Of a DNA stretch of 64,000 nt, positions 1-10,040 are shown one piece after another. Positions within the stretch are counted from its first letter, which is position 1. Every line of letters starts with the position of its first letter. This DNA comes from Mactromeris polynyma. Taxonomy: Eukaryota; Mollusca; Bivalvia; Venerida; Mactridae. The notes beneath the pieces are model-generated. The model was given only the letters and a program-made list of their open reading frames with translations, did no database searches and was not told the origin of the DNA. Location: NCBI GenBank assembly GCA_032209605.1, contig JASFXZ010000003.1, forward strand, positions 35,614,762 to 35,678,761. Direction: 5' to 3'. Both the position numbers and the translations under genes were made by a program.

Positions 1-1380
1 AAAAACCCTTCTTAGCGAATACCGGATTTCATCTATTAACGTGATTGACCGGCGATAGACTCCGACTACCAATAGTGCCACTTGTACACACATGTAGTAT
101 AAGTGTATCGAAATTTACGAGGCTGCTGAAGGGGCGGTCAATGTAATTAATTTATAAATCGGTCGAATTTTATCATCATCTTTCAACTTTTAAATCAGGA
201 AATCGTCGATTTCGCAAATCGCAATGTTATCGCTACTTTGATCACAAATGCGCAAACTGGCTCCGATGGCGACCGACAGCGTGGACCGTGACTTTTTAAG
301 ACCTATTTGGAACCCCTTTCAGAGATATTGTCTTGCATGCGAGCAGCTATTTTTGGACGATACCGCTCAGGTACCGTCTACAGTAGTGACAATTTTGAGA
401 GGCATACAACAATTGGTTCCCGTTTTCAAAACGCAAAACAGACTGAAAGCCGGTAACATGTCAAAAACGTACACATCGTCCTAATTACTACGCGACAAAA
501 GTAGTTCCAAAGTTTACCGACCTTGATAATATCATAAACGTTTCAATAAAATGAAATATTGAAAAGGTGACCTGCTAAAGTGGTTTGTGAACTAATTAGC
601 TGTTTCTGTGGAGTTCAGATGGGTTTAAAGCAAAGTATTAATACACACGAGTTTGTTTACAGTTTTGGATTTATCGTAGATATGGTCTCGTTGCGCACGA
701 CTACGAAAATTATCGGTGTCATCTTTCTACGTACACCTCACTCTGTGCTTGGAAAATTAATTGGAAAATACCCCACTACAACAAGATAACTCAAAACCTA
801 TGGCAAGGTAGTGATATCATAACTTTATGCCTGGGCATACTGATTTTACTCTAAGTTCGTGCTGATATAATTTAATATGTCATTTTATAATTAAATATTC
901 ACAAACGTTACATAAAGGGTCTGATATCTTTGTATTTAATTTATTTACAATCGTGACAAACATTTCACTTGTTTTACAATTTTAAGGTTCTACCATTATT
1001 ACTGACCATTTTTTTTATTTCGGTTTGAAAATCAAGCATTTCTAGAACAAGTCGGATTCAAGATCTCTTGGAAAAAATGTTTACTATTTTTCAATAATTT
1101 TTTATTGTTTTTCGCAGTCTTATGTTTACTTAGTTTCAATTCCATGCAAACCATCTTACCTATTTACACATACTTTGATATTATTAAACGTAAGACGTAT
1201 AATGTTTGTATTTACCGGTAACTGCTTGGTGTGTGTTACGGTATGTTCTATAATGAACGCATGCGCAACGGGTAACGTAATGGTGTTCATTTTTTCTCAG
1301 TGTAAATTTTACGGATAATATACGAACTACTACATTTACTGCAATCTCCTATGGCGTACGATTAGGGTCTTTAATGCACG
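1..1380. other. No supported gene; AT-rich flank
   Basis: I see no recognisable gene here. An ATG-started frame at 248-484 (78 codons) has a slightly GC-richer first part and a possible splice donor CAG|GTACCG at 370/371, so a first exon 248-370 cannot be excluded. The peptide resembles no family I know and has no supporting partner exon. The rest is AT-rich sequence with stops in all frames. Confidence 0.4.
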
Positions 1381-1805
1381 ACCCTGCATCATGCTAAAAC
1401 GTTCAGCATCATGCTAAAACTTTTAGCCGGATACAGGGTCGTGCAAAATCCTTTTTCAGCATCATGCTAAATGTTTCAGCATCATGCTAAAAACTAAGTT
1501 TAGACCCTTCCGTACGTAGATGATCATTCAGCACCATGCTAAAATTTTCAGCCCCATACTGAAACTTTCAGCATCATGTTGAAACTTTCAGCATCATGCT
1601 AACACTTTCAACATCATGCTGAAACTTTCAGCACCATGCTTAAACTTTCAACCCAATGCTGAATGTTTCAGCATGATGCTAAAACTTTCAGCATGATGCT
1701 AAAACTATCAGCCCCATGCTAAAACTTTCAGCACCATGCTGAAACTTTCAGCATCATGCTGAAACTTTCAGCATCATGCTGAAACTTTCAGCATGGGGCT
1801 AAAAG
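1381..1805. repeat. Palindromic 20-bp tandem repeat array
   Basis: Degenerate tandem copies of a unit close to ctttcagcatcatgctgaaa run almost without interruption from about 1528 to 1805, with outlying copies near 1388-1420 and 1458-1492. The unit is a near-perfect palindrome centred on gcat.atgc, so single units can form hairpins and the array reads similarly on both strands. Variants swap tc, cc and ga at the centre. No coding potential is evident. Confidence 0.9.
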
Positions 1806-2009
1806 TTTTATGCATCTCCGTGTCAGATCAGCCGACCAATCATTACCACCGTTACGAATACAGTAGTAACGATATGCGTGAGTAGTATAGGCGCCTCTTT
1901 ACTTGTAAACAAACGGGCGCCATTTTGCTGACCTAGTTACTATTTATAGTAACTCATTTGCGTATTAGCCATGTGTGTACTATGGTCTAGTGAATCCCAT
2001 TACAATGTA

Positions 2010-2155
2010 TGACCGGATGCGTGAACAATAGTCTATTGAAATGTTAATCCGTTGATCAAGCCAACCACCGGATGCGTGAACAATAACCCATCTATTTTTA
2101 GACATTTATGAATAGAAGTATAGATTCAAGACCGTATGCTTGAACAATAAACTAT
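2010..2155 (+). repeat. Three degenerate direct repeats
   Basis: The motif ccggatgcgtgaacaata occurs at about 2013 and 2068 and in altered form (ccgtatgcttgaacaata) at 2132. The last two flank a short AT-rich spacer, and spacing is 55 and 64 bp. It looks like a small decayed tandem repeat just upstream of the CARD exon. Confidence 0.6.
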
Positions 2156-2204
2156 TGACATGTGTACAGAACAAGTTATTTGCCTCTTTGTCATAATGTA
2201 AAAG

Positions 2205-2681
2205 GTGATTAGTGTGACACAGTTTGAGCATGTTTATAAGCTCGTGGTACAGCAAGTAATTTCATTCGCACCAAGGAACACCGATAACGCTGGAGAAAAA
2301 TCAATTGGAAGGACAACATATCCGTTATCCAACTACAGACATAATACTTTATGGAGGACAAACAAAGAAACCGCGATTAGAAAAAGTTTGACCACTATTA
2401 TCAAAGCATTGCTGTCTGAACAAACATCGTGTGTTGTGGATATTCTTGTGGAAAATGACATTTTGACAATGAACATGAGAGAAGAGATTAGATGTGAAAA
2501 ACTTGCCTCCGCTAAAAACAGAAAGCTATTATCTATCACACAGAAGCGAGGTCCTCGTGCTTTCGAAATGTTCGTGGAATCTCCTTTGCAAAACAATCTA
2601 ATTCACCACGTGACATATAAATATTCATATAAATTGTCTGTTGTCCTTCCAACACTTATATACAAAGTTTTATTAGTTTAG
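2205..2681 (+). CDS. CARD-domain exon or gene fragment
   Basis: This open frame encodes about 158 residues, of which roughly 56-136 read as a caspase recruitment domain (CARD), a death-fold module that pairs with other CARDs in apoptosis and innate immune signalling. Visible hallmarks are an IRK-x-L helix 1, the CVVDILVENDILT helix 2-3 region, the MREEIRCEK segment, RKLLSI, and the C-terminal signature KRGPRAFEMFVESL-like (residues 114-127). There is no ATG before the domain; the frame opens at a GTG, and a stop lies just upstream. A gattag|TGTGAC acceptor at 2212/2213 would make this an internal or last exon. The frame ends in a stop 22 residues after the domain. No other domain was found nearby, so it may be a last exon, an exon of a gene starting outside the window, or a retained fragment. 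The domain call is fairly firm; the gene structure is not. Confidence 0.6.
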   Translation: MISVTQFEHVYKLVVQQVISFAPRNTDNAGEKSIGRTTYPLSNYRHNTLWRTNKETAIRKSLTTIIKALLSEQTSCVVDILVENDILTMNMREEIRCEKLASAKNRKLLSITQKRGPRAFEMFVESPLQNNLIHHVTYKYSYKLSVVLPTLIYKVLLV

Positions 2682-2779
2682 TTTTATTGAAAATTCTATT
2701 GACATAAACCGAACAAAAGTGCACAGACAATACCTGAACATGTCTAAGCACTAACATAATGTTTATAACATACAGTAAC

Positions 2780-2842
2780 TACACGCACTCGTACGAAAGA
2801 ACGCACATACGCACGCACGCATGCACGCACACACACACATAA
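2780..2842. repeat. (CA)n / (GCAC)n microsatellite
   Basis: A run of imperfect cgcacgcacgcatgcacgcacacacacaca. Short open frames over it are by-products of the simple repeat. Confidence 0.85.
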
Positions 2843-3629
2843 AATACATACCATTTACATCAAAACATATTCCTTTAAACTATAACAATATCGTCTACAA
2901 AAGTATCACAACATATGTCCAATATCCACTTCACACAAATTGTGACGAAACTGTCTATTACGGGTATTTCCTATATATATCTATATATATGTCAACCTAT
3001 ACTATTTTTTAAAAATAGTAGTAGTAGTACATGTATAATTTTATACATATTTTCGTAAATCTATTAAGCCTGAATAAAATATACAATCATTACTTAAATT
3101 AAGAGAACAAGAAAGTAAATAAATGATTACACTTATAATTGCTGAATACAGGAGCCATAATTAATAATAATAATTTGTATTTAGAGGTATGGAATGTAAA
3201 TACAACCAGTTTCTTTGATATTTTAGATCAACATGTATTGTTCCGATTTCTGATTTGAACTCGAATTAACAGGTCAAACTTATCGGTTTCTATAGAACCC
3301 TAACACTTTATTTATTTAATATCTTAACTACCGCGATATATCGATTAAAAATTGACCAAAATGCTGCAACTTATACACAACTGAATATATCTTGTTGTAC
3401 GTTAGCGAGTCAGCCATATATGATATAGATCTTTGCTATGTATTTTCCTCATTTATTTTAAACACAAACTATGTACATCATATATCATCTTGTTCAGTAA
3501 GTCAACCAACATATTATAACCTATAATCTATGTAAATTGGCCAAATAGTAATAGAATTATGGACCTTCCAATATGGTTTTTCAGTTTAAGTACAACATTT
3601 TACACTTAAAATCTTTCTGCTTTGATCTA
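2843..3629. other. AT-rich sequence, no gene seen
   Basis: This stretch between the microsatellite and the mariner element carries short simple runs such as (agt)n at about 3018 and no open frame or recognised repeat family. An aataaa at about 3075 could serve as a poly(A) signal for the CARD frame, but nothing ties them together. Confidence 0.4.
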
Positions 3630-4602
3630 TACGAGGGTCATGCAAAAAGTTCTGTCACTAATGGGCTTCCGTAGTTTTATCCCAGGTATTTTTTAAAACG
3701 CTTCATTGCACTTGAATGGTGTGTCTAATAGCTAACGATATCCGTTTATTTTGTGCAAATTGCTTTTCAAATGACCGAGTTATTTCAAATTGAAATACAT
3801 GCAGTCATATACACTGACCAATTTACATTTCACATTGTAAAAGGACGAAACGATTGAAATTCGTAGCTATATTAAATGCCGCATTAAGCTTGATATAGAT
3901 ATTTGATGAATTGTGTGGTATATATGGACCTCAGGCCATTTCAATGCGCATAATTTTAAGGTGGGTTAAAGCTTTTAAAGCTGGGAAATCATCTGTCGAA
4001 GATGATACCCGTTCTGGTAGGCCTAAAACCTCTGTTTCCAAGGCAAACATCGCTGCTGTAAAAGTTGTGGTCGAACAGGATGCGCGATTGTCGGTGAAAG
4101 ATATAGCCTTGTCCATCTGGTCATACAGTCACTGGACGATTCTACAAGAACTCTGTACTGTAGAAAGTGAAAGAGTTTTACAATAAGAAACGTCCAAGCA
4201 AAGGATGATCAGGAGTCCATCTTATACACGACAACGCCTCCTCTCACGAGTGTGAGGTTGTTAAGTCTTTTTTGGCTTCTGAAAAGGTGGAAGTTGTAAA
4301 CCATCCGCCTTATTCACCTGACCTGAGTCCCTGTGACTTTTTTATTTCCAAGGCTTAAGAAAATGCTTTCTGGAAAGAAATATAAGTCCAGAAGTTCTCC
4401 TGGCAGCGCCATTTATCAGTGTCTCCAACAGATACCAAAAGAAGACTATTTATCTGCTTTTCGCGATTGGGTAAAAAGGTTACAAAAATGTGTTTCGGTA
4501 AAGGGGGAATACTTTGAAGGTTTGTAATAAAAATAGTTTTGATAAAACGTAGCACTTAAGAAATCCGAACCCAGTGACAGAACTTTTTGCATGACCCTCG
4601 TA
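3630..4602 (+). mobile_element. Mariner element, internally deleted copy 1
   Basis: The element is bounded by near-perfect terminal inverted repeats of about 29 bp that begin tacgagggtcatgcaaaaag at 3630 and end in the complementary sequence at 4602, including the TA dinucleotides expected of Tc1/mariner insertion. At about 970 bp it is shorter than the usual 1.3 kb. It carries a decayed transposase (described separately). A second copy in opposite orientation lies at 36823-37801 and shares the same internal deletion, so both belong to a non-autonomous subfamily. Confidence 0.92.
3844..4530 (+). pseudogene. Decayed mariner transposase, copy 1
   Basis: Translation in shifting frames gives a mariner-type transposase: an N-terminal helix-turn-helix region (RWVKAFKAGKSSVEDD then RSGRPKTSV), a jump across a deletion, then the HDNASSH catalytic block and HPPYSPDLS block, ending in the KEDYLSAFRDWVKR tail typical of the family. 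The part carrying the first catalytic Asp is missing. A frameshift near 3903 separates the initial frame from the HTH frame, a stop follows about 4186, and another frameshift lies at about 4340. It cannot encode an active enzyme. Confidence 0.88.
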
Positions 4603-5131
4603 TCAACAGTTTTGAAACACACGCCGGGTCCTCTATTCTAATTTTGATCGGAATTATAGTCCTTTATCAGTTTTTAAACCATATCTCAAAGTGATTATAT
4701 TTCAAATTTGATAAACACACAATTGTATTAACAAAGGTCTGAAAGATAGCTGGTCAATGTTGACAAACGTATTTATAAATACATGTACTATACCAACCGA
4801 TTAAATTTAATAATTTCACTATATTAGAGAAACTTTAAATCTTACACATTTTTCAATTTTATAAAATGGAACGCAGGGGTGGTTTCTGAACACCAAAAAT
4901 GAGTGTCAGATATAGATATTTCAAGGAAAGCTTACATTTTCCTCACTACATCAGAAAAAATGTTTTAAACGCTGAAAATGTTTTTGACGATTCACCAGTT
5001 AACAATATAATCTGTTGAAAAACTCGTCCTGGAAACCATTGAAAGCGGCGAAATTAAAAATTGCATAGACAATTTAATGTTCATGGAGAACATTAATAAT
5101 AGAAAAAACGTACAAGGAACCAATTGGCACC
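4603..5131. other. No gene seen
   Basis: AT-rich sequence between the mariner copy and the 32-bp repeat. I found no coding signal or recognised repeat. Confidence 0.35.
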
Positions 5132-5229
5132 GGCCTTGACGGTAACCCTGTAAAAACATGCAGGGCCTTGACGGTAACCCTGTAAAAACATGCAGGGCCT
5201 TGACGGTAACCCTGTACAAACATGCAGGG
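5132..5229 (+). repeat. Three tandem copies of a 32-bp unit
   Basis: The unit begins ggccttgacggtaaccctgt and repeats at 5132, 5164 and 5196, with only one or two base differences. The near identity implies recent local expansion. Minus-strand frames over it simply translate the repeat. Confidence 0.95.
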
Positions 5230-5689
5230 TTGTTATAATACATCTTGGATTTTCTTTTTCTTTACTAAATAAAATCCAGCTTTCTATTGTAGAAATAGAA
5301 ACTTCATATCCAGTATAAAACACTCACCACCCAAAAAGGCCCTTTTCAGGGCCAACCAATTGATTATATTTCTAATTGACCTATCTAACCATTTCCTATC
5401 GCTCAGATGTTCTAACGCAAGGGAGACAACCACTCTATTACCATTATAAATGTCTTAAAGTGTATTGTCCCTTGTAAAACGGCTTACTCTAACTTTAATT
5501 CATTCTGGCACTCAAACTTTAAACCGTCATTACTCCGTTAGCTCTTATCCGAATGCTGTCGATTTTTGGTTCCTTCCAAGCCTTGTTTAAAGCTCTGTCG
5601 ATTGAGTGCGTTCAACCGGAAGTGGATGGCTTTTTCAGTACAAACGTGACGTCATCTCTACGACCACGTGGTCTCAAGTAATAGAGCTT
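5230..5689. other. No gene seen
   Basis: This is the spacer between two minisatellites. It contains a perfect cacgtg palindrome in ccacgtgg at about 5665 just before the GC-rich array. No coding region is supported. Confidence 0.35.
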
Positions 5690-6003
5690 GGGGCTCCGGT
5701 ATTTGGGGCTCCGGAGCACCGGTATTTGGGGCTCCAGTTGGGGCTCCAGTTAGGGCTCCGGGGCTCCGGTATTTGGGGCTCCGGGGCTCCGGTGTTTGGG
5801 GCTCCAGTTGGGGCTCCAGGACTCCAGTTGGGGCTCCGGGGCTCCGGTGTTTGGGGCTCCAGTTGGGGCTCCGGTGTTTGGGGCTCCGGTATTTGGGGCT
5901 CCGGGGCTCCGGTGTTTGGGGCTCCGGGGCTCCGGTGTTTGGGGCTCCAGTTGGGGCTCCGGGACTCCAGTTGGGACTCCGGGGCTCCGGTTGAGGCTCC
6001 AAT
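5690..6003. repeat. GC-rich ggggctcc minisatellite
   Basis: The array is built from ggggctcc joined to ggtattt, ggtgttt or agtt linkers, giving 12-, 15- and 23-bp sub-units in mixed order. It stands out sharply from the AT-rich surroundings. Because the units lack stop codons, several frames on both strands stay open and would encode Gly-Ala-Pro-Val-Phe type repeats, but no start context, splice site or flanking domain supports translation. Confidence 0.9.
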
Positions 6004-6776
6004 ATTATATCAACAGGTATGACTTTAACCTAATTTGTGCTTTCCAAAACGCCGTATGTCATTGTGGCATTGTGGAATTGATCAATAATGCACCTAAGTG
6101 TTAAAAGGGCTTATCATAAAAATTTGTTTTTAGGCTCTGAAATTAAAAGATTGTTTGAAATATTTATGAAAATCGTGAACTAAGCAGATCATGGTAACCA
6201 GAAACTTCACAGAAAAAATCAGAAAAATTCGTCTCTTTACGAAAAAGTTATTGACTCTTCAATCTGTAAACGTTTATTTCTCAAAACTAACAAAATGCTA
6301 CTTACGTCAGTGTAGAATTAAGGCGACGATATTTGAAGTTTCAATCCAGTATATGCAGTTGTTACTGCGCTATGGCATTGTTGGTATTTTTACGCAAACA
6401 AACTTTCTAAGCCAAACGAAGGCCAAAACTTGCATTATACTCATGCAAGAGTTATCTCACTTAGTTATTTTGTAGCATTGATGGCTAGGAAGTTTTGAAT
6501 GAATACATGCATTGATAACTGAGATACGGCCTTGATACGCAAAGTAGTGAAGCCGACGCCAGGATAAGTAGAATAGGTCTCGCTATTCTTCGAATCTACG
6601 AGGTTAAATACAAAACATAAAGACATTGATAATAATTAAACAACGCATAAAAAGGATAAAATGTAGTAGCAACTATCGAAAAATAAAGCATAAATTACAA
6701 ATGACAATATTATAAATGATTTAATAAGTTTTGACCTAAGTGACCCTGTATTAAACTTAGTTTGTATTTTATTTAG
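6004..6776. other. No gene seen
   Basis: AT-rich sequence. A plus-strand open frame at 6191-6475 has no recognisable features. A pyrimidine-rich tract ending tttatttag lies just before 6777 and could be a splice acceptor for the HECT-like fragment, although that frame has a stop at 6787. Confidence 0.35.
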
Positions 6777-6798
6777 ACAAAAACACTGATCAAGTTTC

Positions 6799-7522
6799 AT
6801 GTACTTCGCGCATGATGACGATAGACTTGTACGAGTGGAAATCGTTGGGGAACAGGCGGTTGACGACAATGGCGTCTTTCGGGATGTGCTGTCCGCTTTC
6901 TGGAGCAACATTATAGGCCGTTATTTTGAGAGAGGTGTTGAAACTGTGCCTGTCGTTTCACCGTGTACGACAAAAAGTACGTGGCGAGCAATCGGGAATG
7001 TATTTGTTAGGGGATTCTTACAGACTGGATACCTTCCGCTACAGTTTAGCGTTGCAAGTATTGCCAGGTCGTTGTTTAGGGAAGTATCTCCCGAAATGTT
7101 GGTGCAATCCTGGCTAGCCACTCTCGGAGGTACGACCGAGAACTTAGACCCGGTTGGTAGCTGGCGGTTTCTCACATGATGACCAAGACGACCTCATTGA
7201 GGTTTTTGACAGGTATCACGTGAAAGAGATGCCTAACGATGAAAACTTTGGCCGGCTGGCTCAGCGATGTGCCAGCGTGATGTGTGTCGAGCGGACACTG
7301 TATCCGCTGACGGTCATGAGGCTGGAGAGGCTTAGGAGTTCCTTTGCCAGCATCCAGTCTCTGACCAATACCCTCCGCTCCTTACGCCCGGATGGCCGGA
7401 GAGTGGTGGCCATGGTAACGGCAGAGGTAACGAACCCCCAGCAGGAAAGGGTGGTTCAATTTCTGCGTCAATTTCTCGCGTGTTTTGACATCGTATCCAA
7501 TTTACTTACAATTAGAAAGTAA
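6799..7522 (+). pseudogene. Frameshifted HECT-like N-lobe fragment
   Basis: Two overlapping frames together resemble the N-lobe of a HECT ubiquitin ligase domain. The first (6799-7179) has VRVEIVGEQAVDDNGVFRD, which fits the HECT G-x-x-G-x-D-x-G-G opening in degraded form, then WRAIGNVFVRGFLQTGYLPL, which fits the (G/A)-x-x-I-x-x-G-x-x-L-P hinge segment. The second (from about 7160) continues with an ENFGRL segment and ends with QERVVQFLRQFL, which fits the last N-lobe helix. A one-base shift around 7154-7179 separates them. The C-lobe with the catalytic Cys is absent, and a mollusc-type tandem repeat begins right after. It may be a decayed gene or part of a transposon-borne HECT-like gene. 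The family assignment is from motif shape only. Confidence 0.45.
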
Positions 7523-7584
7523 AAACATGTGTGTATACATCAGATAGTTCATAGTAAAGAGTGATAAAGTTGATAAACAGGAGG

Positions 7585-8070
7585 GCCATGATGGCCATAT
7601 ATCGCTCACCTGAGTACAAGACAGTCCAATAGGATTTTCAATGATTTGAGCTCGTGACCTACTTTTTGATCCCACATGACCCAGTACCACACATTTTGAT
7701 CAAGTTTTATGTAGTTCCGGTAGAATATGCAGACTCCTGAGAATACCCAAGGATTTTCCATCATTCGATCATGTTACCTAGTTTTTGACCCCAGATGACC
7801 CAGTTTCAAACTGGACCTAGATGCTATTAAGACATTTTTACTATGTCTCATATAAATGAAGTAAACATGTGACCTCTGGAGCGTTAACAATGTTTTACTT
7901 TAATTATACCTAGAGACCTAGTTTTTGACCCCAGACAACCCAGTTTCGAACTCGGTCTAGATTCCATTGAAACTAATATTCGGACAAAGTTTAGTGCAAA
8001 TCTTACCTCTAGAGTGTAAACAAGCTAAGGCGATCTCAATAGCTCACATTGAGCACTTCGTGCGCAGGTG
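7585..8070. repeat. Dispersed repeat with three ~120-140 bp internal units
   Basis: Three diverged units share the core gacctagtttttgacccc (at about 7657, 7776 and 7916), followed by agatgacccagtttc and a ctagat block. The ends are related inverted motifs, gctcacctgag at about 7604 and gcaggtgagtt near 8065. This is a repeat type I associate with bivalve genomes. Confidence 0.75.
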
Positions 8071-8339
8071 AGTTAAAAAGTAACTTGTTATTATTTAACA
8101 TAAATTCTACATAATACATGCAATATTTGTATTCTTAACATCGTAGATAAAGTTAAAATAACAGTTCAACTACGAACATACCCCACCCGCCGGACATAAA
8201 CTGATGGTTGACTCATTACGTTAAATCAGTAGTATATTGTCCATGGCAGGGTGCATAGATAACATAATTACACCCGAGGGATTATAATACATGTATTACC
8301 ATAATTTTATGGGAGATTAAAGTTTAATAAAATATGGAT

Positions 8340-8592
8340 ATTTTCTAATTACATGTAATAATATCAACATTATTGTTTTAGTGCGCATGGGATGGTTAAG
8401 TAATTCACATTTCCAACCTCTTCTTTAAGTGACGTCATTTCCAGAAAACGTCACATATGACGTCACCATGTACTACCAGTAAGCAATATTTGCCCAATAG
8501 GGGAATATGAAAGTAAATATTGTTTACTGCTTGCAAATAGTGGCATCACATGTTGTGTTTTCTTGAAATGACGTTACTTACAGAAGAGGTTG
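8340..8592. mobile_element. MITE-like element with TGACGTCA sites, copy 1
   Basis: Sub-terminal inverted repeats frame the core 8413-8592: caacctcttctttaagtgac on the left and its near complement ending at 8592. The core has two exact TGACGTCA palindromes (8430-8437, 8458-8465). A flanking block at about 8360-8412 (gtgcgcatgggatgg) belongs to the same repeat because it recurs next to the core of the copy at 29320-29513, but on the opposite side of it. Confidence 0.7.
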
Positions 8593-8759
8593 TAAATCCC
8601 ATAGCAGTGCTCATTTATTGATAAATACGAGACACGAGATCGTAATCGTACATACAAGGAAATGGAGACATGTATAATAGCATTGTACACTCGTATAGAC
8701 AACATTATGCACTCGCTAACCACTTTCATGTCATATTATAACGCTACCATAACATCACG

Positions 8760-10040
8760 CTAATTATGTTGTCCCTCGCAAAATTCGCGATAATTGATAC
8801 TGGCGTTCCAATACTTAAACATGCTAATGGGCGTCATCTTAGTCCGAGTAATAAGTTTGTCTCGCAGAAATGTGCAAGCCTCTATTTCTTCATCGTACCA
8901 ATAAGTAAAGCCTGGCATATGGATTTTTTTTGTTCCGATGATTTTTGCGATACATCCAGTTATAAAGGCATCTTCTATGGATAAATGTGGTATGTACTCT
9001 GACATTTTGAACATTCTCGGAATTATGTTACCGGAAATGACGTATGAATTTCCGGCCGCGTATGTAGGATACTCAGAGAGCGGAAACTCGTCTTTTGAAA
9101 CAGCCCATTGCCCATCACGAAAAACTGGGGAGTCAAAATGTAAATGGCCATATATAGAACCTTTATCATCATATGGTCGTTTGTGGAGCTCTATAACAAG
9201 CAGTGGTATGTTAACAAACACATCATCGTCGATTTTTAAAACGAAACTTAAATCGCTGCAGTAGTCAGAGACCCATTTAAGCCCGATTAACATTTTTGTT
9301 GTTAAATTTCGATAGGTTTCAACAAAATTAGCATAAATAATATCGCCGTGTTGTTTACTTTCTGATCGAATGATTGAGTCTGAATCAATATAATTCTCTT
9401 TTCCTACCAGGAACGCCAACCATACAGTAACCTCGACACTGCTGTTCTGTATTGTAAATATTTGTTTGGCGTATGAACCATACGTGGAGCGTATAGCATC
9501 TCGAATAGTAGAGTGGCTTGGTAATGAAGGAACCAGAATCAGTAAAGTCATGTACTTAGCTCTAGTGCCACATATTTGGGCACCATTTATGATAAAATCA
9601 ACTTCTATTGGATTGATTTTTGTTTTGTGTAAAGTAAAATAGTGGCGTTCCATGTCTTCATCGGTCATTGTTTTGTTGACAGGAGCGTCATCTTTATCAT
9701 GTGTATCCTCTGGCGGGAATTTGTTTTCGGAAATCTGAACATTTTTATGCTTAACCTCATCTGTGCTGTTAGTGTCTTTCTCGGCTTCTGTTTTACCATC
9801 CACACTGAAATTTATGATGTTGGAGACATTGCGCCCATTGGTTAGAAACGTTGCACTGTGGATGGAAAATTGTGACAGTTTCATGGTTTGTTTGTGGAGA
9901 TTAGTTGGTATGCGAGTGGGAACGAAAAATGTCCAATACCAAAAAAATGCTACCATTATGGCAGTGCAGATTGGAATACCCCATTTCGTCGTAGTATGTA
10001 AGTAATGTCCAACCTTTCGAATGGGCAGTTTAGCAGTCAT
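8760..10040 (-). CDS. Glycosyltransferase family 31 (beta-1,3-GalT-like), paralogue 1
   Basis: A complete 426-residue type II Golgi-type protein. It has a short cytosolic N-terminus, a membrane anchor at residues 21-40, a stem rich in N-x-S/T sites and acidic residues (41-130), and a catalytic domain from about 133. Family landmarks are IRDAIRSTYG (179-188, the IR-x-T-x-G motif), the metal- and nucleotide-sugar-binding KIDDDVFVN (269-277), GNSYVIS (330-336) and EDAFITG (356-362). Such enzymes transfer galactose or N-acetylglucosamine from UDP-sugars in beta-1,3 linkage; the substrate cannot be told from sequence. The coding region is one exon. A textbook acceptor, tgcatttcag, lies immediately before the ATG, so a 5' exon is spliced on and either ends in UTR or adds N-terminal residues. 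A close paralogue on the same strand lies about 10.6 kb away at 20645-21898. Confidence 0.88.
   Translation of the reverse strand: MTAKLPIRKVGHYLHTTTKWGIPICTAIMVAFFWYWTFFVPTRIPTNLHKQTMKLSQFSIHSATFLTNGRNVSNIINFSVDGKTEAEKDTNSTDEVKHKNVQISENKFPPEDTHDKDDAPVNKTMTDEDMERHYFTLHKTKINPIEVDFIINGAQICGTRAKYMTLLILVPSLPSHSTIRDAIRSTYGSYAKQIFTIQNSSVEVTVWLAFLVGKENYIDSDSIIRSESKQHGDIIYANFVETYRNLTTKMLIGLKWVSDYCSDLSFVLKIDDDVFVNIPLLVIELHKRPYDDKGSIYGHLHFDSPVFRDGQWAVSKDEFPLSEYPTYAAGNSYVISGNIIPRMFKMSEYIPHLSIEDAFITGCIAKIIGTKKIHMPGFTYWYDEEIEACTFLRDKLITRTKMTPISMFKYWNASINYREFCEGQHN

Noticed and set aside
248..484. 78-codon ATG frame as a gene
   Set aside because: No family resemblance, no second exon and only a mediocre donor; recorded as a possibility in the flank entry.
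1381..1805. CRISPR-like regular repeats
   Set aside because: There are no unique spacers; the units are contiguous 20-bp palindromes in a eukaryotic setting, so this is a satellite array.
2333..2596. Minus-strand 87-codon frame
   Set aside because: It is the antisense shadow of the CARD exon.
5606..6104. Several overlapping open frames of 100-138 codons encoding Gly/Ala/Pro repeats
   Set aside because: They translate a stop-free GC-rich minisatellite in multiple frames on both strands; no start context, domain or splice support.
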